Part shown: positions 34,851 to 44,023 of the stretch, one piece after another
How the letters are laid out: each line of letters starts with the position of its first letter
How positions within the stretch are numbered: the stretch's first letter is position 1
DNA from: Paenibacillus tarimensis
GTDB taxonomy: Bacteria > Bacillota > Bacilli > Paenibacillales > Paenibacillaceae
Direction: 5' to 3'
Assembly (NCBI RefSeq): GCF_021532315.1
Contig: NZ_JAKGAO010000003.1
Location: 1 to 64,000, forward strand
DNA: 64,000 nt
Notes under the pieces: model-generated
Databases searched by the model: none
What the model was told of the DNA's origin: nothing
Seen by the model: the letters and a program-made list of their open reading frames with translations, nothing else
Position numbers and translations under genes: made by a program

Positions 34851-35807
34851 ATGGACGTACGCACCAGTGACATGCAAACCTGTAGAGCAATTCAAGACAG
34901 TCTTGAACAGAGTATCCTCGGGAAATCCGAAGAAATAGAACGCCTGCTGACCGCATTGCTGGCCGGCGGGCATATTTTGCTGGAGGATGTGCCCGGAACG
35001 GGCAAGACCCAGCTGGTTAAAGCGCTTTCTAACGCTGTGGGCGGCCAATTCCGTCGTATTCAGTGCAACCCGGATCTGCTTCCTACCGATATAACTGGAG
35101 TTTCAATCTATCATCCCAAGGATGAAACCTTTGTGTTCAGGCCGGGTCCGATTATGGCGAACATCCTGCTGGCTGACGAGATTAACCGGGCCACGACCAA
35201 GACGCAGTCCGCACTGCTGGAAGCAATGGAAGAGCGGCATGTTACCGTAGACGGCGCATCCCATCCGCTGCCGCAGCCCTTCGTTCTTATTGCCACTCAG
35301 AACCCTATTGAATTTGAAGGCACCTACATGCTCCCTGAAGCCCAGATGGACAGATTTATGATGAAGCTGACGCTGGGCTATCCTGATGAGCAGACCGAGC
35401 ACCGTATGATCATGAACAGCTATGCGGACCAGGCTTCCGCCAGAGCTACGCAGGTAGCCTCCATGGCCGATATCGTCAATATGCAGGAACAGGTTAGGCG
35501 TGTTCACGTGGATGAGGCGGTCGGTGACTATCTGGTGCGAGTGGTGCGCGGCACGAGAGAGCATTCGGGCGTTCATCTTGGCGCGAGTCCGCGTGCGGCC
35601 ATCTCACTGATGGCGGCCGTAAGGGCACACGCTTTTATTAAGCAGCGCGACTATGTCATTCCCGATGACGTCAAGGAGCTTGCGGGACATGTGCTCGGCC
35701 ACCGGATCATCCTGCACACGGAAGCCCGGATGAACGGAGTCACCCAGGATGAGATCATCAGGCAAGTAATTGAACAGACGACCGTGCCGGTCCGCTTGGA
35801 GCGTTAA
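34851..35807 (+). CDS. MoxR-family AAA+ ATPase
   Basis: 318 residues. Walker A is EDVPGTGKTQLVKAL, Walker B LLADEINRATTKTQSALLEAMEE, sensor 1 LIATQNPIEFEGTYMLPEAQMDRF. MoxR ATPases act as chaperones that activate partner proteins, often of the von Willebrand type. It opens a three-gene operon with a DUF58 protein (2 bp downstream) and a membrane transglutaminase, a combination conserved across Gram-positives (B. subtilis yeaC-yebA). Cytosolic; the client is probably the DUF58 protein. Confidence 0.95.
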   Translation: MDVRTSDMQTCRAIQDSLEQSILGKSEEIERLLTALLAGGHILLEDVPGTGKTQLVKALSNAVGGQFRRIQCNPDLLPTDITGVSIYHPKDETFVFRPGPIMANILLADEINRATTKTQSALLEAMEERHVTVDGASHPLPQPFVLIATQNPIEFEGTYMLPEAQMDRFMMKLTLGYPDEQTEHRMIMNSYADQASARATQVASMADIVNMQEQVRRVHVDEAVGDYLVRVVRGTREHSGVHLGASPRAAISLMAAVRAHAFIKQRDYVIPDDVKELAGHVLGHRIILHTEARMNGVTQDEIIRQVIEQTTVPVRLER

Positions 35808-35809
35808 GA

Positions 35810-37048
35810 ATGGACACCGCCAGAGCCATGGTGATGAGGTGGCGCCTGACGGCCCTCATCTACGTATGCTGTTCGCTGTATCTATTATTTCAGGGCGGCA
35901 AGGCATCCTTTATGATTTTTTGCATGGTAAATGTACTCATTCTTTATCTTGTGCTTGGCAAATACAGCGGCATCGCCCATGTGAAGGGCAGCCGCTCCAT
36001 CAGCGGAATCGGCGGCTCGAGCGACAATGTGCTCACGTCGGGAACCAGGCTGGACGTGAAGCTGGCTGTCCGGATACCGGGCTTCTGGCCGATCCCTTAT
36101 GTGCTTGTGCATGACAGACTGCAGCGCGAGAACGGCCAATGCATGCAGTTTGAGTCTTCTTTTGTTCCGGATATGAAACGGACGGGGACTGTCCGCTACT
36201 CCACACCGCCGCTGCAGCGGGGACGGTATACCTTTACCGGCTCAGAATGTGTGACGCGCGACATCTTCGGCTTGTTTGAGCATAAGGGGACCTTTCAGTC
36301 AGAGCTGTCGTTTACGGTACTGCCTCAGACCGTTCCCATCCGGAATTGGTCCCTGCTGCGCTATGGTCTGAGAGGGCCCTATGCCAATGCTGCAGTCAGC
36401 CGGTCGGCGAAGGAAACGACGCAGTTAAACGGAGTGAGAGACTACCATTACGGCGACCGGTTATCCCGCGTTCACTGGAATGCCACTGCGAAAACAGGGG
36501 AGTGGAAGTCCAAGGAGTTTGAGCGTGAATCGGTACCTCGCACCGTGGTGGTGCTTGACCGCTGTGCAGCTGCGTACGGCAGTGCCGACCAGTTTGAATT
36601 AGCGGTGTCTGCAGCAGCCTCGCTGTTTGAGTACGGCATGCGGCGCGAGACCGCAATGGGCATGGTATCGCTTGGCGCGGCGGCTGTCGGTTTTCAGCCC
36701 CGTTCGAATACCGATCAGCGCAAGGCCATCATGAATCATCTTGTGGGCGTGCAGGCTGATGGTCAAGCGGGGCTGTACCGTTCGCTCCGTGAAGCTTCAG
36801 CTATGCTGCCTAACGGCTCCTCGGTTATTCTCGTGACTCCGCATCACGGAGAGGAAGCGGTTCGATCCATGCAGTGGCTTGACCGAACTGGGATGTCACC
36901 GGTAATGCTTCACGTGCAGGGCTCTGAGTCAGGAAGTGGCAGGGGGCAGCAGGAGTGGCAGCAGATCCTCCGGATGAAGGGCTGGCCGGTCTACCAGATC
37001 CGTCAGCTGCAGGAACTGCCTGTTGTACTGGAAGGAGGTGCTGTCTGA
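35810..37048 (+). CDS. DUF58 domain protein
   Basis: 412 residues. Two membrane helices lie near the start (about 8-45). A beta-rich middle and then the DUF58 signature LNGVRDYHYGDRLSRVHWNATAKTGEWKSKEFE at about 205-235 follow. A VWA-like domain (VVVLDRCAAAYGS, YGMRRETAMGMVSLG) completes it. It is the partner of the MoxR ATPase in envelope or cell-wall-related assemblies. Its stop overlaps the start of the transglutaminase gene by one base (TGATG). Confidence 0.9.
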   Translation: MDTARAMVMRWRLTALIYVCCSLYLLFQGGKASFMIFCMVNVLILYLVLGKYSGIAHVKGSRSISGIGGSSDNVLTSGTRLDVKLAVRIPGFWPIPYVLVHDRLQRENGQCMQFESSFVPDMKRTGTVRYSTPPLQRGRYTFTGSECVTRDIFGLFEHKGTFQSELSFTVLPQTVPIRNWSLLRYGLRGPYANAAVSRSAKETTQLNGVRDYHYGDRLSRVHWNATAKTGEWKSKEFERESVPRTVVVLDRCAAAYGSADQFELAVSAAASLFEYGMRRETAMGMVSLGAAAVGFQPRSNTDQRKAIMNHLVGVQADGQAGLYRSLREASAMLPNGSSVILVTPHHGEEAVRSMQWLDRTGMSPVMLHVQGSESGSGRGQQEWQQILRMKGWPVYQIRQLQELPVVLEGGAV

Positions 37049-39270
37049 TGCGCACTTCACGTTCCTTCTTGTCAGCCTTATTCCGTGACGGATACGGCAA
37101 GCTCGCGCATTTGTTTGCAGCCATTCTGCTCTGGCAGTGGTTTGACAGCCTCGATGATTACTGGTGGGATGAAACCTACGCTATCGTGCATGGCATCCTG
37201 ATTGCCGGTGTAATAATCGAGTGGCTTGTTCCAGCGCCGAGATGGTTGAGGCTGCCGCTTCACATTATCGTCATGCTGTATCTGAATATCAGGTACAGCG
37301 ATTTCCATTGGCAGCCCATGCCGGGCGCAGCTGATGGCCTGGAGGCTTGGCGTGACTGGTTCTCGTATGTATTCGGACAGCTGGATCCGTTCATATGGAT
37401 ATCAGCTCCAGTTCTGGCCTTGTTCCTCTTCGCGGGGGCCTTCACGCGCACTCGTCTGCAGGTAACGATCTTTGTGGGCGCTTGTATGCTGTCGCTTGCC
37501 GTTCTGGATTCCTTTACACCGATTTATCTCTGGGACGAAATAGCCTGGTCGATTTTTGTGGGGCTGGCCTGGTTTGTGGCCGAACACTACAGCCGCTTTA
37601 AGCAGAAGCATCCGGAATCCTGGCGGCATATACTCGAATACCCGCTGACCTTTATTGTCTCGGTTGTGTTTGTGCTTGGCATCGTGATGGCCTCCGGCCT
37701 GTTTGTCCCGAATATCCAGCCGATCCTGAAGGATCCGTACACCGTTTGGATGGAAGCGAAAGGGAAGACCGTGCCCTCATTTGTCGGTGAGAAGCTGGAA
37801 GCCAGGATGCCCGTGGAACGGAATCAGGATACCAGGTCAGGCTACAGCCGGGAGGATGGCGAGCTTGGCGGAGGTTTTGAATTCGATTATTCGGAAGTCA
37901 TGACGGTAACCACAACCAAGCGAAGCTACTGGCGCGGCGAAACCAAGAACTTCTATACAGGCTCCGGATGGGAAGAAAGCAGCGCAGAGAACAATGAGCG
38001 TGCTGTCTCAGGATTAACAATGGGAGAGCAGCTGCCCTCTCAGCTGGATGGCCTGAAGGTGGAGACAGAGGAGATTACCCAGACCATAACCATGATCCGT
38101 GAAGATTGGTACCCGGTATTGTTCGGAGCGGCAACTATTCGTTCGATCCGTTCTATTGACGGGGAGGAGGGCGGCATTCCGTACTCGCTTGCCTGGTTCA
38201 GCCAATCCGGCGAGCTCCGGTGGCCCCGTTCGGACAGAACGCCTTATCCTGATACCTATAGCCTTGTCTCCGAGGTGCCGGTATTGGATGAGGAGAAGCT
38301 TCAGAAGGCTGGCCCTGTCCGGAATCTTAATCTGCTGTCCGAGTATACGCAGCTGCCGCAGATTCCGGCAAGGGTTCAGGAGCTGGCGCATGAAATTACG
38401 GCCGACGCTGAGAATGATTATGACCGGGTCAGACTGCTTGAAAGCTATTTGAAAAGCAATTTTCAATATACGAACACACCCGATACCAGCCTTAGGACTA
38501 GCGCCGATTTTGTGGATGCTTTCCTGTTCGAGGTACAGGAAGGATACTGTGATTATTATTCCACTGCACTTGCTGTCATGACCCGTTCCCTGGGGATTCC
38601 GGCAAGGTGGGTTAAGGGATATTCACCGGGTACAATGCCGGTGGAATTCTATTCGGGTATCCCTGAATATGCACAGGAATTTAATCCGAGCGGGAGCGGA
38701 ACGTATACGGTCAGGAATGCGGATGCGCATTCCTGGGTGGAGGTCTACTTTGAAGGCTACGGCTGGGTGCCGTTTGAGCCGACTGCAGGCTTCACATATC
38801 CGTACAGCCTGCCGGCTGACGCGCCGGAAACAGAAGAGGTTGCACAGCCGGAAGAAACAGAGCCCGCCGCTCCTGCGGATGCAGAGACCGAGGGCGGCGG
38901 TATCCCGCTCGTCTGGAGCATGACAGGGCTTGCGCTTGTGCTCGGCTGTGCGGCCTTCTTCGGCAGACACAAGGCCGCAGCTATGCTCTACCAGTTCCGG
39001 GTCCGTTCATTGTCCGGCAATCAGCTGATTGTTTATGAAATGGAGAGATTCCTCCGCTACTGCCGCAAGCATGGTCTTGACCGCAGCGACAACGAGACGC
39101 TGCGCGAGTCCTTCGCAAGATGGTCGCGGGAGAGAAGCTCGCTTGCCGGTGAGCTTGAAGAGATACTGGCCTTGTTCGAGAGGGCCAAATACAGTGCGGT
39201 AGAATCATCCCGTGAAGAAGCCGAACGTGCTGCTGTCCGCATGAGAGCGGCACGGGAGCATGTCGGGTGA
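37048..39270 (+). CDS. Membrane transglutaminase-domain protein
   Basis: 740 residues from the ATG at 37048 with AAGGAGGTG upstream. About six membrane helices occupy the first 220 residues. A large extracytoplasmic part follows with the transglutaminase-like core: catalytic Cys in EGYCDYYSTALAVM (about residue 500) and His in ADAHSWVEVYF (about 560). After it come a Glu/Pro/Ala-rich linker, one more membrane helix and a cytoplasmic C-terminal DUF4129-like tail. The usual third residue region reads FEPT rather than FDPT, which also occurs in the family. It probably acts on cell-surface protein or peptide amides with its MoxR/DUF58 partners. The substrate is unknown. Confidence 0.9.
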   Translation: MRTSRSFLSALFRDGYGKLAHLFAAILLWQWFDSLDDYWWDETYAIVHGILIAGVIIEWLVPAPRWLRLPLHIIVMLYLNIRYSDFHWQPMPGAADGLEAWRDWFSYVFGQLDPFIWISAPVLALFLFAGAFTRTRLQVTIFVGACMLSLAVLDSFTPIYLWDEIAWSIFVGLAWFVAEHYSRFKQKHPESWRHILEYPLTFIVSVVFVLGIVMASGLFVPNIQPILKDPYTVWMEAKGKTVPSFVGEKLEARMPVERNQDTRSGYSREDGELGGGFEFDYSEVMTVTTTKRSYWRGETKNFYTGSGWEESSAENNERAVSGLTMGEQLPSQLDGLKVETEEITQTITMIREDWYPVLFGAATIRSIRSIDGEEGGIPYSLAWFSQSGELRWPRSDRTPYPDTYSLVSEVPVLDEEKLQKAGPVRNLNLLSEYTQLPQIPARVQELAHEITADAENDYDRVRLLESYLKSNFQYTNTPDTSLRTSADFVDAFLFEVQEGYCDYYSTALAVMTRSLGIPARWVKGYSPGTMPVEFYSGIPEYAQEFNPSGSGTYTVRNADAHSWVEVYFEGYGWVPFEPTAGFTYPYSLPADAPETEEVAQPEETEPAAPADAETEGGGIPLVWSMTGLALVLGCAAFFGRHKAAAMLYQFRVRSLSGNQLIVYEMERFLRYCRKHGLDRSDNETLRESFARWSRERSSLAGELEEILALFERAKYSAVESSREEAERAAVRMRAAREHVG

Positions 39271-39314
39271 TGTGAGGCTTCAGCTAATGAAGCATTGGGA
39301 AAACAATTAATGGT

Positions 39315-39361
39315 AGAGGGGCTGATTTTGCCGTCAAGGCGGCATAATCAGCCCTTCCTCT
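39315..39361 (+). terminator. Hairpin after the transglutaminase gene
   Basis: GGGCTGATTTTGCCG pairs with CGGCATAATCAGCCC, with an outer AGAG/CTCT extension. The T-run is broken (TTCCTCTGTT), so efficiency is uncertain. The remainder of 39271-39572 holds a TATAAT at 39480-39485, a likely -10 box for yqeG, and nothing else. Confidence 0.6.
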
Positions 39362-39572
39362 GTTGGATGACAGCATATTTGAAGCCCGGTAAGGTTAAGC
39401 TTCAAACGAACAGGCAGCCAGTAATAATTTTTGATTTGGCATTTTGCAACGGCTTCCCCTTATATGATATAGTTTTTCGTATAATGGCAGCATATTGGCT
39501 GTTTTTCCCTGCTGTGCTTTCATGACCATGACAACGGCAGGCGGAACAGCGCAAAATGAAGGAGTCGACAGA

Positions 39573-40097
39573 ATGTTCGAATGGCTTTTACCGCATATGC
39601 TGGTAAATACGATATATGATATCGATCTTGATGTGCTGAAGAAGAATGGCGTCAAGGGTATTATTACGGATTTGGACAACACGCTGGTAGGAGCAAGGGA
39701 CCCGATTGCGACTCCGGAGCTTGTTGCGTGGCTCGACCGGGTGCGGGCTGCGGGCTTCAAGGTCGTCATTGTTTCAAACAATAATCAGACCCGGGTATCG
39801 AAGTTTGCCCAGCCGATTGGCATTCCATTTATCCATGCGGCCAGAAAGCCGGCCAATAGAGCCTTTCATAAGGCGCTTGCCGTCCTGGGACTGTCCGCAG
39901 AGCACACAGTGGTCATCGGCGACCAGATGCTTACGGATGTGCTGGGGGGCAAACGAATGGGGCTCTACACCATACTTGTCACCCCTATTGCACCCAAGGA
40001 TGAAGGGTTTATGACCCGCATTAACAGAAGGATTGAGAAGTATGCCTTGTCCAAGCTGCGTAAGAAAGGACTATGGCCCAAGGAGGACAAGAAGTGA
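39573..40097 (+). CDS. yqeG: YqeG family HAD-IIIA phosphatase
   Basis: 174 residues from the ATG at 39573, eight bases after AAGGAG. HAD motif I is DLDNTLVGA with nucleophile Asp and the +2 Asp; motif II is VIVSNNN; the Lys motif is ARKPANRAF; motif III is VVIGDQMLTDVLGG. It is a cytosolic phosphatase of the YqeG group, whose substrate is not settled. It starts the conserved yqeG-yqeH-aroE-yhbY-nadD-yqeK-rsfS cluster. Its stop overlaps the GTG of yqeH. Confidence 0.95.
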   Translation: MFEWLLPHMLVNTIYDIDLDVLKKNGVKGIITDLDNTLVGARDPIATPELVAWLDRVRAAGFKVVIVSNNNQTRVSKFAQPIGIPFIHAARKPANRAFHKALAVLGLSAEHTVVIGDQMLTDVLGGKRMGLYTILVTPIAPKDEGFMTRINRRIEKYALSKLRKKGLWPKEDKK

Positions 40098-41227
40098 CGG
40101 ACATTCATATGTCTACCAATCAAGAGAAGGATTCATGCGCCGGATGCGGAATAGCGCTGCAGACGGAAACCGCGGACAAGCCGGGCTACATTCCGCAGGC
40201 CGCGCTCGAGAGGGAGCCTGTAATATGCCAGCGCTGCTTCCGGATCAAAAACTATAATGATGCGTCATCGGTTACGGTTGATCAGGATGAATTTTTACGG
40301 CTGCTCGGCAGCATTGCTGCTACCAAGAGCCTGGTTGTACACATCGTGGATCTGTTTGATTTTGAAGGCAGCCTGATATCGGGTCTGCAGCGGTTTGTGG
40401 GCAACAACCCTGTGCTGCTCGTCGTGAACAAGACGGATTTACTGCCGAAGTCGGTTAATCTGAACCGCATCCGCAACTGGGTACAGCAGAAGGCCAAGGA
40501 AGCGGGACTGCGGACTGAGGACGTTGTCCTTTGCAGCGCCATGCGCGGCAGCGGATTTGATCATGTGCTGGAGGCATTGGATGAATTCAGGAAAGGGCGC
40601 GACATCTATGTTGTAGGTGCGACGAACGTCGGCAAGTCGACGCTCATTAACCGGCTGATCCGGGATTACAGCGACCTCGAACGGGAGCTGACAACCTCCA
40701 GATATCCGGGAACAACGCTGGATGCCGTTCATATCCCGCTCGAGGACGGCAAGTCCATCATCGACACACCGGGAATAGTTTATCCATCCAGGCTGACCGA
40801 GCTGGTGCCGAGAAGGGTGCTGCAGTCCCTGCTGCCCGAAAAACCGCTGAAGCCGCTTGTCTATCAGCTGAATGAGCGGCAGTCGCTGTTTTTTGGCGCC
40901 ATCGCCCGGTTTGATTTTGTGTCGGGAGCGCCTCAATCGTTCACCGTATATATTTCTCCAGCTATGAAGGTGCACCGGACGAAGCTGGAGCGGGCGGATG
41001 AGCTCTATGCCGAGCATAAGGGAGAGCTGCTTGCTCCTCCGTCATCAGCTGAGCTCGAGGAGATTCCGGACTGGACAAGGCACTCGCTGCGCATTCCGCG
41101 CGGCAGCGACACCGATATTTTCATCTCCGGTCTCGGCTGGATTCATGCGAACAGCAGTCAAGGGGCGGAAGTCGATGTCTATGCGCCCAAGGGTGTCAAG
41201 GTTCTGCTGCGCGATGCACTCGTATAG
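40094..41227 (+). CDS. yqeH: Ribosome biogenesis GTPase YqeH
   Basis: 377 residues from GTG at 40094, seven bases after AAGGAGG and overlapping the yqeG stop (GTGA). The N-terminal zinc finger has two CxxC pairs (CAGC, CQRC). The GTPase is circularly permuted: NKTD (G4) comes first, then GATNVGKST (G1), then DTPG (G3). A C-terminal RNA-binding region follows. YqeH is needed for 30S subunit assembly in Firmicutes. Confidence 0.97.
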   Translation: MTDIHMSTNQEKDSCAGCGIALQTETADKPGYIPQAALEREPVICQRCFRIKNYNDASSVTVDQDEFLRLLGSIAATKSLVVHIVDLFDFEGSLISGLQRFVGNNPVLLVVNKTDLLPKSVNLNRIRNWVQQKAKEAGLRTEDVVLCSAMRGSGFDHVLEALDEFRKGRDIYVVGATNVGKSTLINRLIRDYSDLERELTTSRYPGTTLDAVHIPLEDGKSIIDTPGIVYPSRLTELVPRRVLQSLLPEKPLKPLVYQLNERQSLFFGAIARFDFVSGAPQSFTVYISPAMKVHRTKLERADELYAEHKGELLAPPSSAELEEIPDWTRHSLRIPRGSDTDIFISGLGWIHANSSQGAEVDVYAPKGVKVLLRDALV

Positions 41228-41285
41228 CCGGGATTCGAGAGGGACCGCTGTGTGATCTAAGCTTAAAGCCAAAGGGGAGAGGCTG

Positions 41286-42170
41286 ATGGCAGACCAGGCA
41301 TTAATGGGGAACAAGGTGGACAGCCATACCACGGTATATGGTGTGATCGGTGATCCGATCCGTCATTCCAAATCGCCGGTTATGATGAATCGCGCCTTCC
41401 GTGAAACAGGTGTGAATGGGATTTACGCTGCCTTTCACGTTAAGACCGAGCAGCTTGGCGGTTTCATTCAGGGAGTACGTGCGATGGGTATCCGGGGAAT
41501 TAATGTGACAATACCGCACAAGGTGGATATCATGAAGCACCTGGACGCCATCGATGACAGCGCGAAGGCAGCAGGTGCGGTCAACACGATCGTGAACGAT
41601 AATGGACAGCTTACCGGATATAATACAGATGGGATCGGCTATGTCCGGTCGCTGAAGGAAGAGGCTGAGCCTGAGCTTGCCGGAAGGCGGATCGTTCTGC
41701 TAGGAGCAGGGGGCGCTGCACGCGGCATTCTGCATGCCCTGTTGAAGGAACAGCCGGCTTCTATTACAATAGTCAACCGTACAGTCGAGCGAGCAATGGA
41801 GCTGGCAGGCTCAGCTGCTGCAGAGGCGGACATCCGCGCAGTTGGCCAGCACGGGGCTGAAGCGGTATGCCGCAAAGCGGATATTATTATCAATACCACC
41901 TCTGTCGGTATGGCACCTTTAACGGAGGGCGTGCCGATGGATATCCAGCCGGGGTGGATCAGGTCCGGTGCCGTAGCAAGCGAAATTATATACAATCCGA
42001 TGAAAACCCGGTTTCTTCAGGAAGCCGAACAGGCAGGCTGCCGGATTCATGGCGGTCTAGGCATGTTTATAAACCAGGGCGCGTATGCGTTCGAATACTG
42101 GACGGGCAAGCCGGCACCGGTCGCAGCGATGCGGGAAACCGTGCTGGAAGCGCTCGGTCCTACAACTTAG
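41286..42170 (+). CDS. aroE: Shikimate dehydrogenase
   Basis: 294 residues, GGGGAG before the ATG. The substrate site carries GDPIRHSKSPVMMNRAF (shikimate-binding Ser-x-Ser), NVTIPHK with the catalytic Lys, and NTD. The NADP site is LLGAGGAARGI. It reduces 3-dehydroshikimate to shikimate with NADPH in aromatic amino acid synthesis. Its place between yqeH and yhbY matches Bacillus. Confidence 0.97.
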   Translation: MADQALMGNKVDSHTTVYGVIGDPIRHSKSPVMMNRAFRETGVNGIYAAFHVKTEQLGGFIQGVRAMGIRGINVTIPHKVDIMKHLDAIDDSAKAAGAVNTIVNDNGQLTGYNTDGIGYVRSLKEEAEPELAGRRIVLLGAGGAARGILHALLKEQPASITIVNRTVERAMELAGSAAAEADIRAVGQHGAEAVCRKADIIINTTSVGMAPLTEGVPMDIQPGWIRSGAVASEIIYNPMKTRFLQEAEQAGCRIHGGLGMFINQGAYAFEYWTGKPAPVAAMRETVLEALGPTT

Positions 42171-42193
42171 ATGAAAGAAGGATGCACACATCC

Positions 42194-42484
42194 ATGCTGA
42201 CAGGTAAACAAAAACGCTATCTGCGTTCCATGGCCCATCATTTGACCCCGATCTTCCAGGTCGGCAAAGGCGGAACGAATGAAAATCTGATCCGTCATAT
42301 CGAGGAAGCGCTGGAGGTTCGTGAGCTCATTAAAGTATCCGTGTTGAACAACAATTTCGACGATCCCAAGGCAGTCGGCGCAGAGCTGGCGGAAGGGGCC
42401 GGTGCTGAGCTTGTCCAAGTGATTGGCAAGACAATTGTGCTGTACAAGGAGTCCAAAGAAAATAAAACCATTGAACTTCCATAA
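42194..42484 (+). CDS. yhbY: YhbY-family RNA-binding protein (CRM domain)
   Basis: 96 residues from the ATG at 42194, giving the usual family length; an ATG at 42182 directly abuts its ribosome site. It starts with LTGKQKRYLRSMAHHLTPIFQVGKGG, the CRM-domain GxxG loop. It binds pre-50S or 23S rRNA precursors. Part of the yqe cluster. Confidence 0.95.
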   Translation: MLTGKQKRYLRSMAHHLTPIFQVGKGGTNENLIRHIEEALEVRELIKVSVLNNNFDDPKAVGAELAEGAGAELVQVIGKTIVLYKESKENKTIELP

Positions 42485-42517
42485 CACGGGAAGGTACAAG
42501 GGAGGACGAATTAGCTG

Positions 42518-43111
42518 ATGCTTCGAGCAGGAATCATGGGCGGTACGTTCGACCCGATCCACAACGGACATCTGCTGGCCGCCGAGACGGCGAGAGACGT
42601 CTTCGGACTGGACGAGATATGGTTCATCCCTGCCGCAACCCCGCCGCTCAAAAGCAGCGGTCCGGACGCATCAAACCGCGTGCGCTTTGAGATGGTACAG
42701 CTCGCGGCGGAAGGCCATCCGAATTTCCGGGTGCTGGACATGGAGCTAGACCGCGGCGGGGTTTCATACTCGGTCGATACGGTTGCAGCTCTGCAGGAGC
42801 AGTGGCCGGGGACGGTATTTTCCTATATTATTGGCGGTGACAGGGTAGGCGATCTGCCTAAATGGCATCGGGTATCGGAGCTGGCTGACCGGCTAGAAAG
42901 CTTCATCGGCTTCGACCGGCCGGGATATCCGGCTGATGTATCCGCGCTTCCATACCCGTTAAGGGAGAAGGTTAAAATTGCCGGTATGCCTCAAATGGAA
43001 ATCTCATCCACAGATATCCGGCAGCGAAGAGCGGAAGGTCGCTCCATCCGATTCCTTGTTCCTGACTCTGTGTATGAATATATTATGAGGAATGATTTAT
43101 ATGGATCGTAA
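42518..43111 (+). CDS. nadD: Nicotinate-nucleotide adenylyltransferase
   Basis: 197 residues, GGGAGGAC before the ATG. GGTFDPIHNGHLLAAE is the nucleotidyltransferase HxGH signature, and EISSTDIRQRRAEGRSIRFLVPDSVYEYI is the C-terminal ISSTxIR motif. It adenylates nicotinate mononucleotide in NAD synthesis. The gene overlaps yqeK by 11 bp. Confidence 0.97.
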   Translation: MLRAGIMGGTFDPIHNGHLLAAETARDVFGLDEIWFIPAATPPLKSSGPDASNRVRFEMVQLAAEGHPNFRVLDMELDRGGVSYSVDTVAALQEQWPGTVFSYIIGGDRVGDLPKWHRVSELADRLESFIGFDRPGYPADVSALPYPLREKVKIAGMPQMEISSTDIRQRRAEGRSIRFLVPDSVYEYIMRNDLYGS

Positions 43112-43679
43112 TCAACTGATGGAGTCAGTCAGAGCCCAGATGCCCGAGAAGCGCTGGAACCATACGCTTGGCGTCATGCAGACAGCAGTCGAGCTGGCTA
43201 AGCGGTACGGGGTTGATGAGCAGCAGGCTGATCTGGCGGCCATTCTTCATGATGTGGCCAAGTACTGGCGTACCGATACGATGGAAGAGATCATGCGCGG
43301 CAACCCGGAGCTTGAGCCGCTGCTGACGCAGGATAAGGAGCTGTGGCACGCCTTTGTCGGAGCTGTTGTTGCCGAACGTGACTATGGCATTACCGATCCG
43401 CTGGTACTTGACGCAATCCGGTATCATACCTCTGGCCGGGAAAAGATGACCATGCTGGACAAGGTCGTGTGCCTGGCCGATTACATTGAGCCGGGACGTG
43501 AATTTCCCGGAGTGGATAAGATTCGTGAATTGGCCAAAGATAGTTTAGAAAGGGCACTGATCGCCGGATTTGATTCTACGCTCTCGTTTCTTATCGAAAG
43601 AGGCAAACGGATCTTTCCGCTGACTGTGCTTGCCCGAAATGATCTAATAATGACTCTTAAAGAGGAGGCTGATGTATGA
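43101..43679 (+). CDS. yqeK: YqeK HD-domain diadenosine tetraphosphate hydrolase
   Basis: 192 residues from the ATG at 43101, ten bases after GAGG. HD-domain residues are seen in WNHTLGVMQTA, ILHDVAKYW, RYHTSGREKMTMLDKVVCLADYIEPGR. YqeK proteins split Ap4A symmetrically to ADP. The stop overlaps the rsfS start (ATGA). Confidence 0.95.
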   Translation: MDRNQLMESVRAQMPEKRWNHTLGVMQTAVELAKRYGVDEQQADLAAILHDVAKYWRTDTMEEIMRGNPELEPLLTQDKELWHAFVGAVVAERDYGITDPLVLDAIRYHTSGREKMTMLDKVVCLADYIEPGREFPGVDKIRELAKDSLERALIAGFDSTLSFLIERGKRIFPLTVLARNDLIMTLKEEADV

Positions 43680-44023
43680 CGATACAACCTAATGAATTAA
43701 TGCAGACGGTCGTGGATGCGGCGGAAGACAAAAAGGCTCAGAAAATCGTGGCCCTCGGCCTGCAGGGTATTTCGCTTGTAGCGGACTATTTTGTAATTTG
43801 CCACGGTAACTCTGATACACAGGTGCTGTCCATCACGACTGAAATCAAGAAGCGGGCTGAAGAGAAGGGTGCCCGTGTGAAAGGAATCGAAGGCACCGAC
43901 ACGGCAAGATGGGTGCTGCTTGACCTGGGGGATGTCGTGGTGCATATATTCCATAGGGATGAACGCGAATATTATAATCTGGAACGTCTCTGGTCGGATG
44001 CCAAGGTTGTGGAATTTGCATGA
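43676..44023 (+). CDS. rsfS: Ribosomal silencing factor RsfS
   Basis: 115 residues. ALGLQGISLVADYFVICHGNSDTQV and DTARWVLLDLGDVVVHIFHRDEREYYNLERLW are family signatures. RsfS binds uL14 and blocks subunit joining in starvation. It overlaps both neighbours by 4 bp. Confidence 0.97.
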   Translation: MTIQPNELMQTVVDAAEDKKAQKIVALGLQGISLVADYFVICHGNSDTQVLSITTEIKKRAEEKGARVKGIEGTDTARWVLLDLGDVVVHIFHRDEREYYNLERLWSDAKVVEFA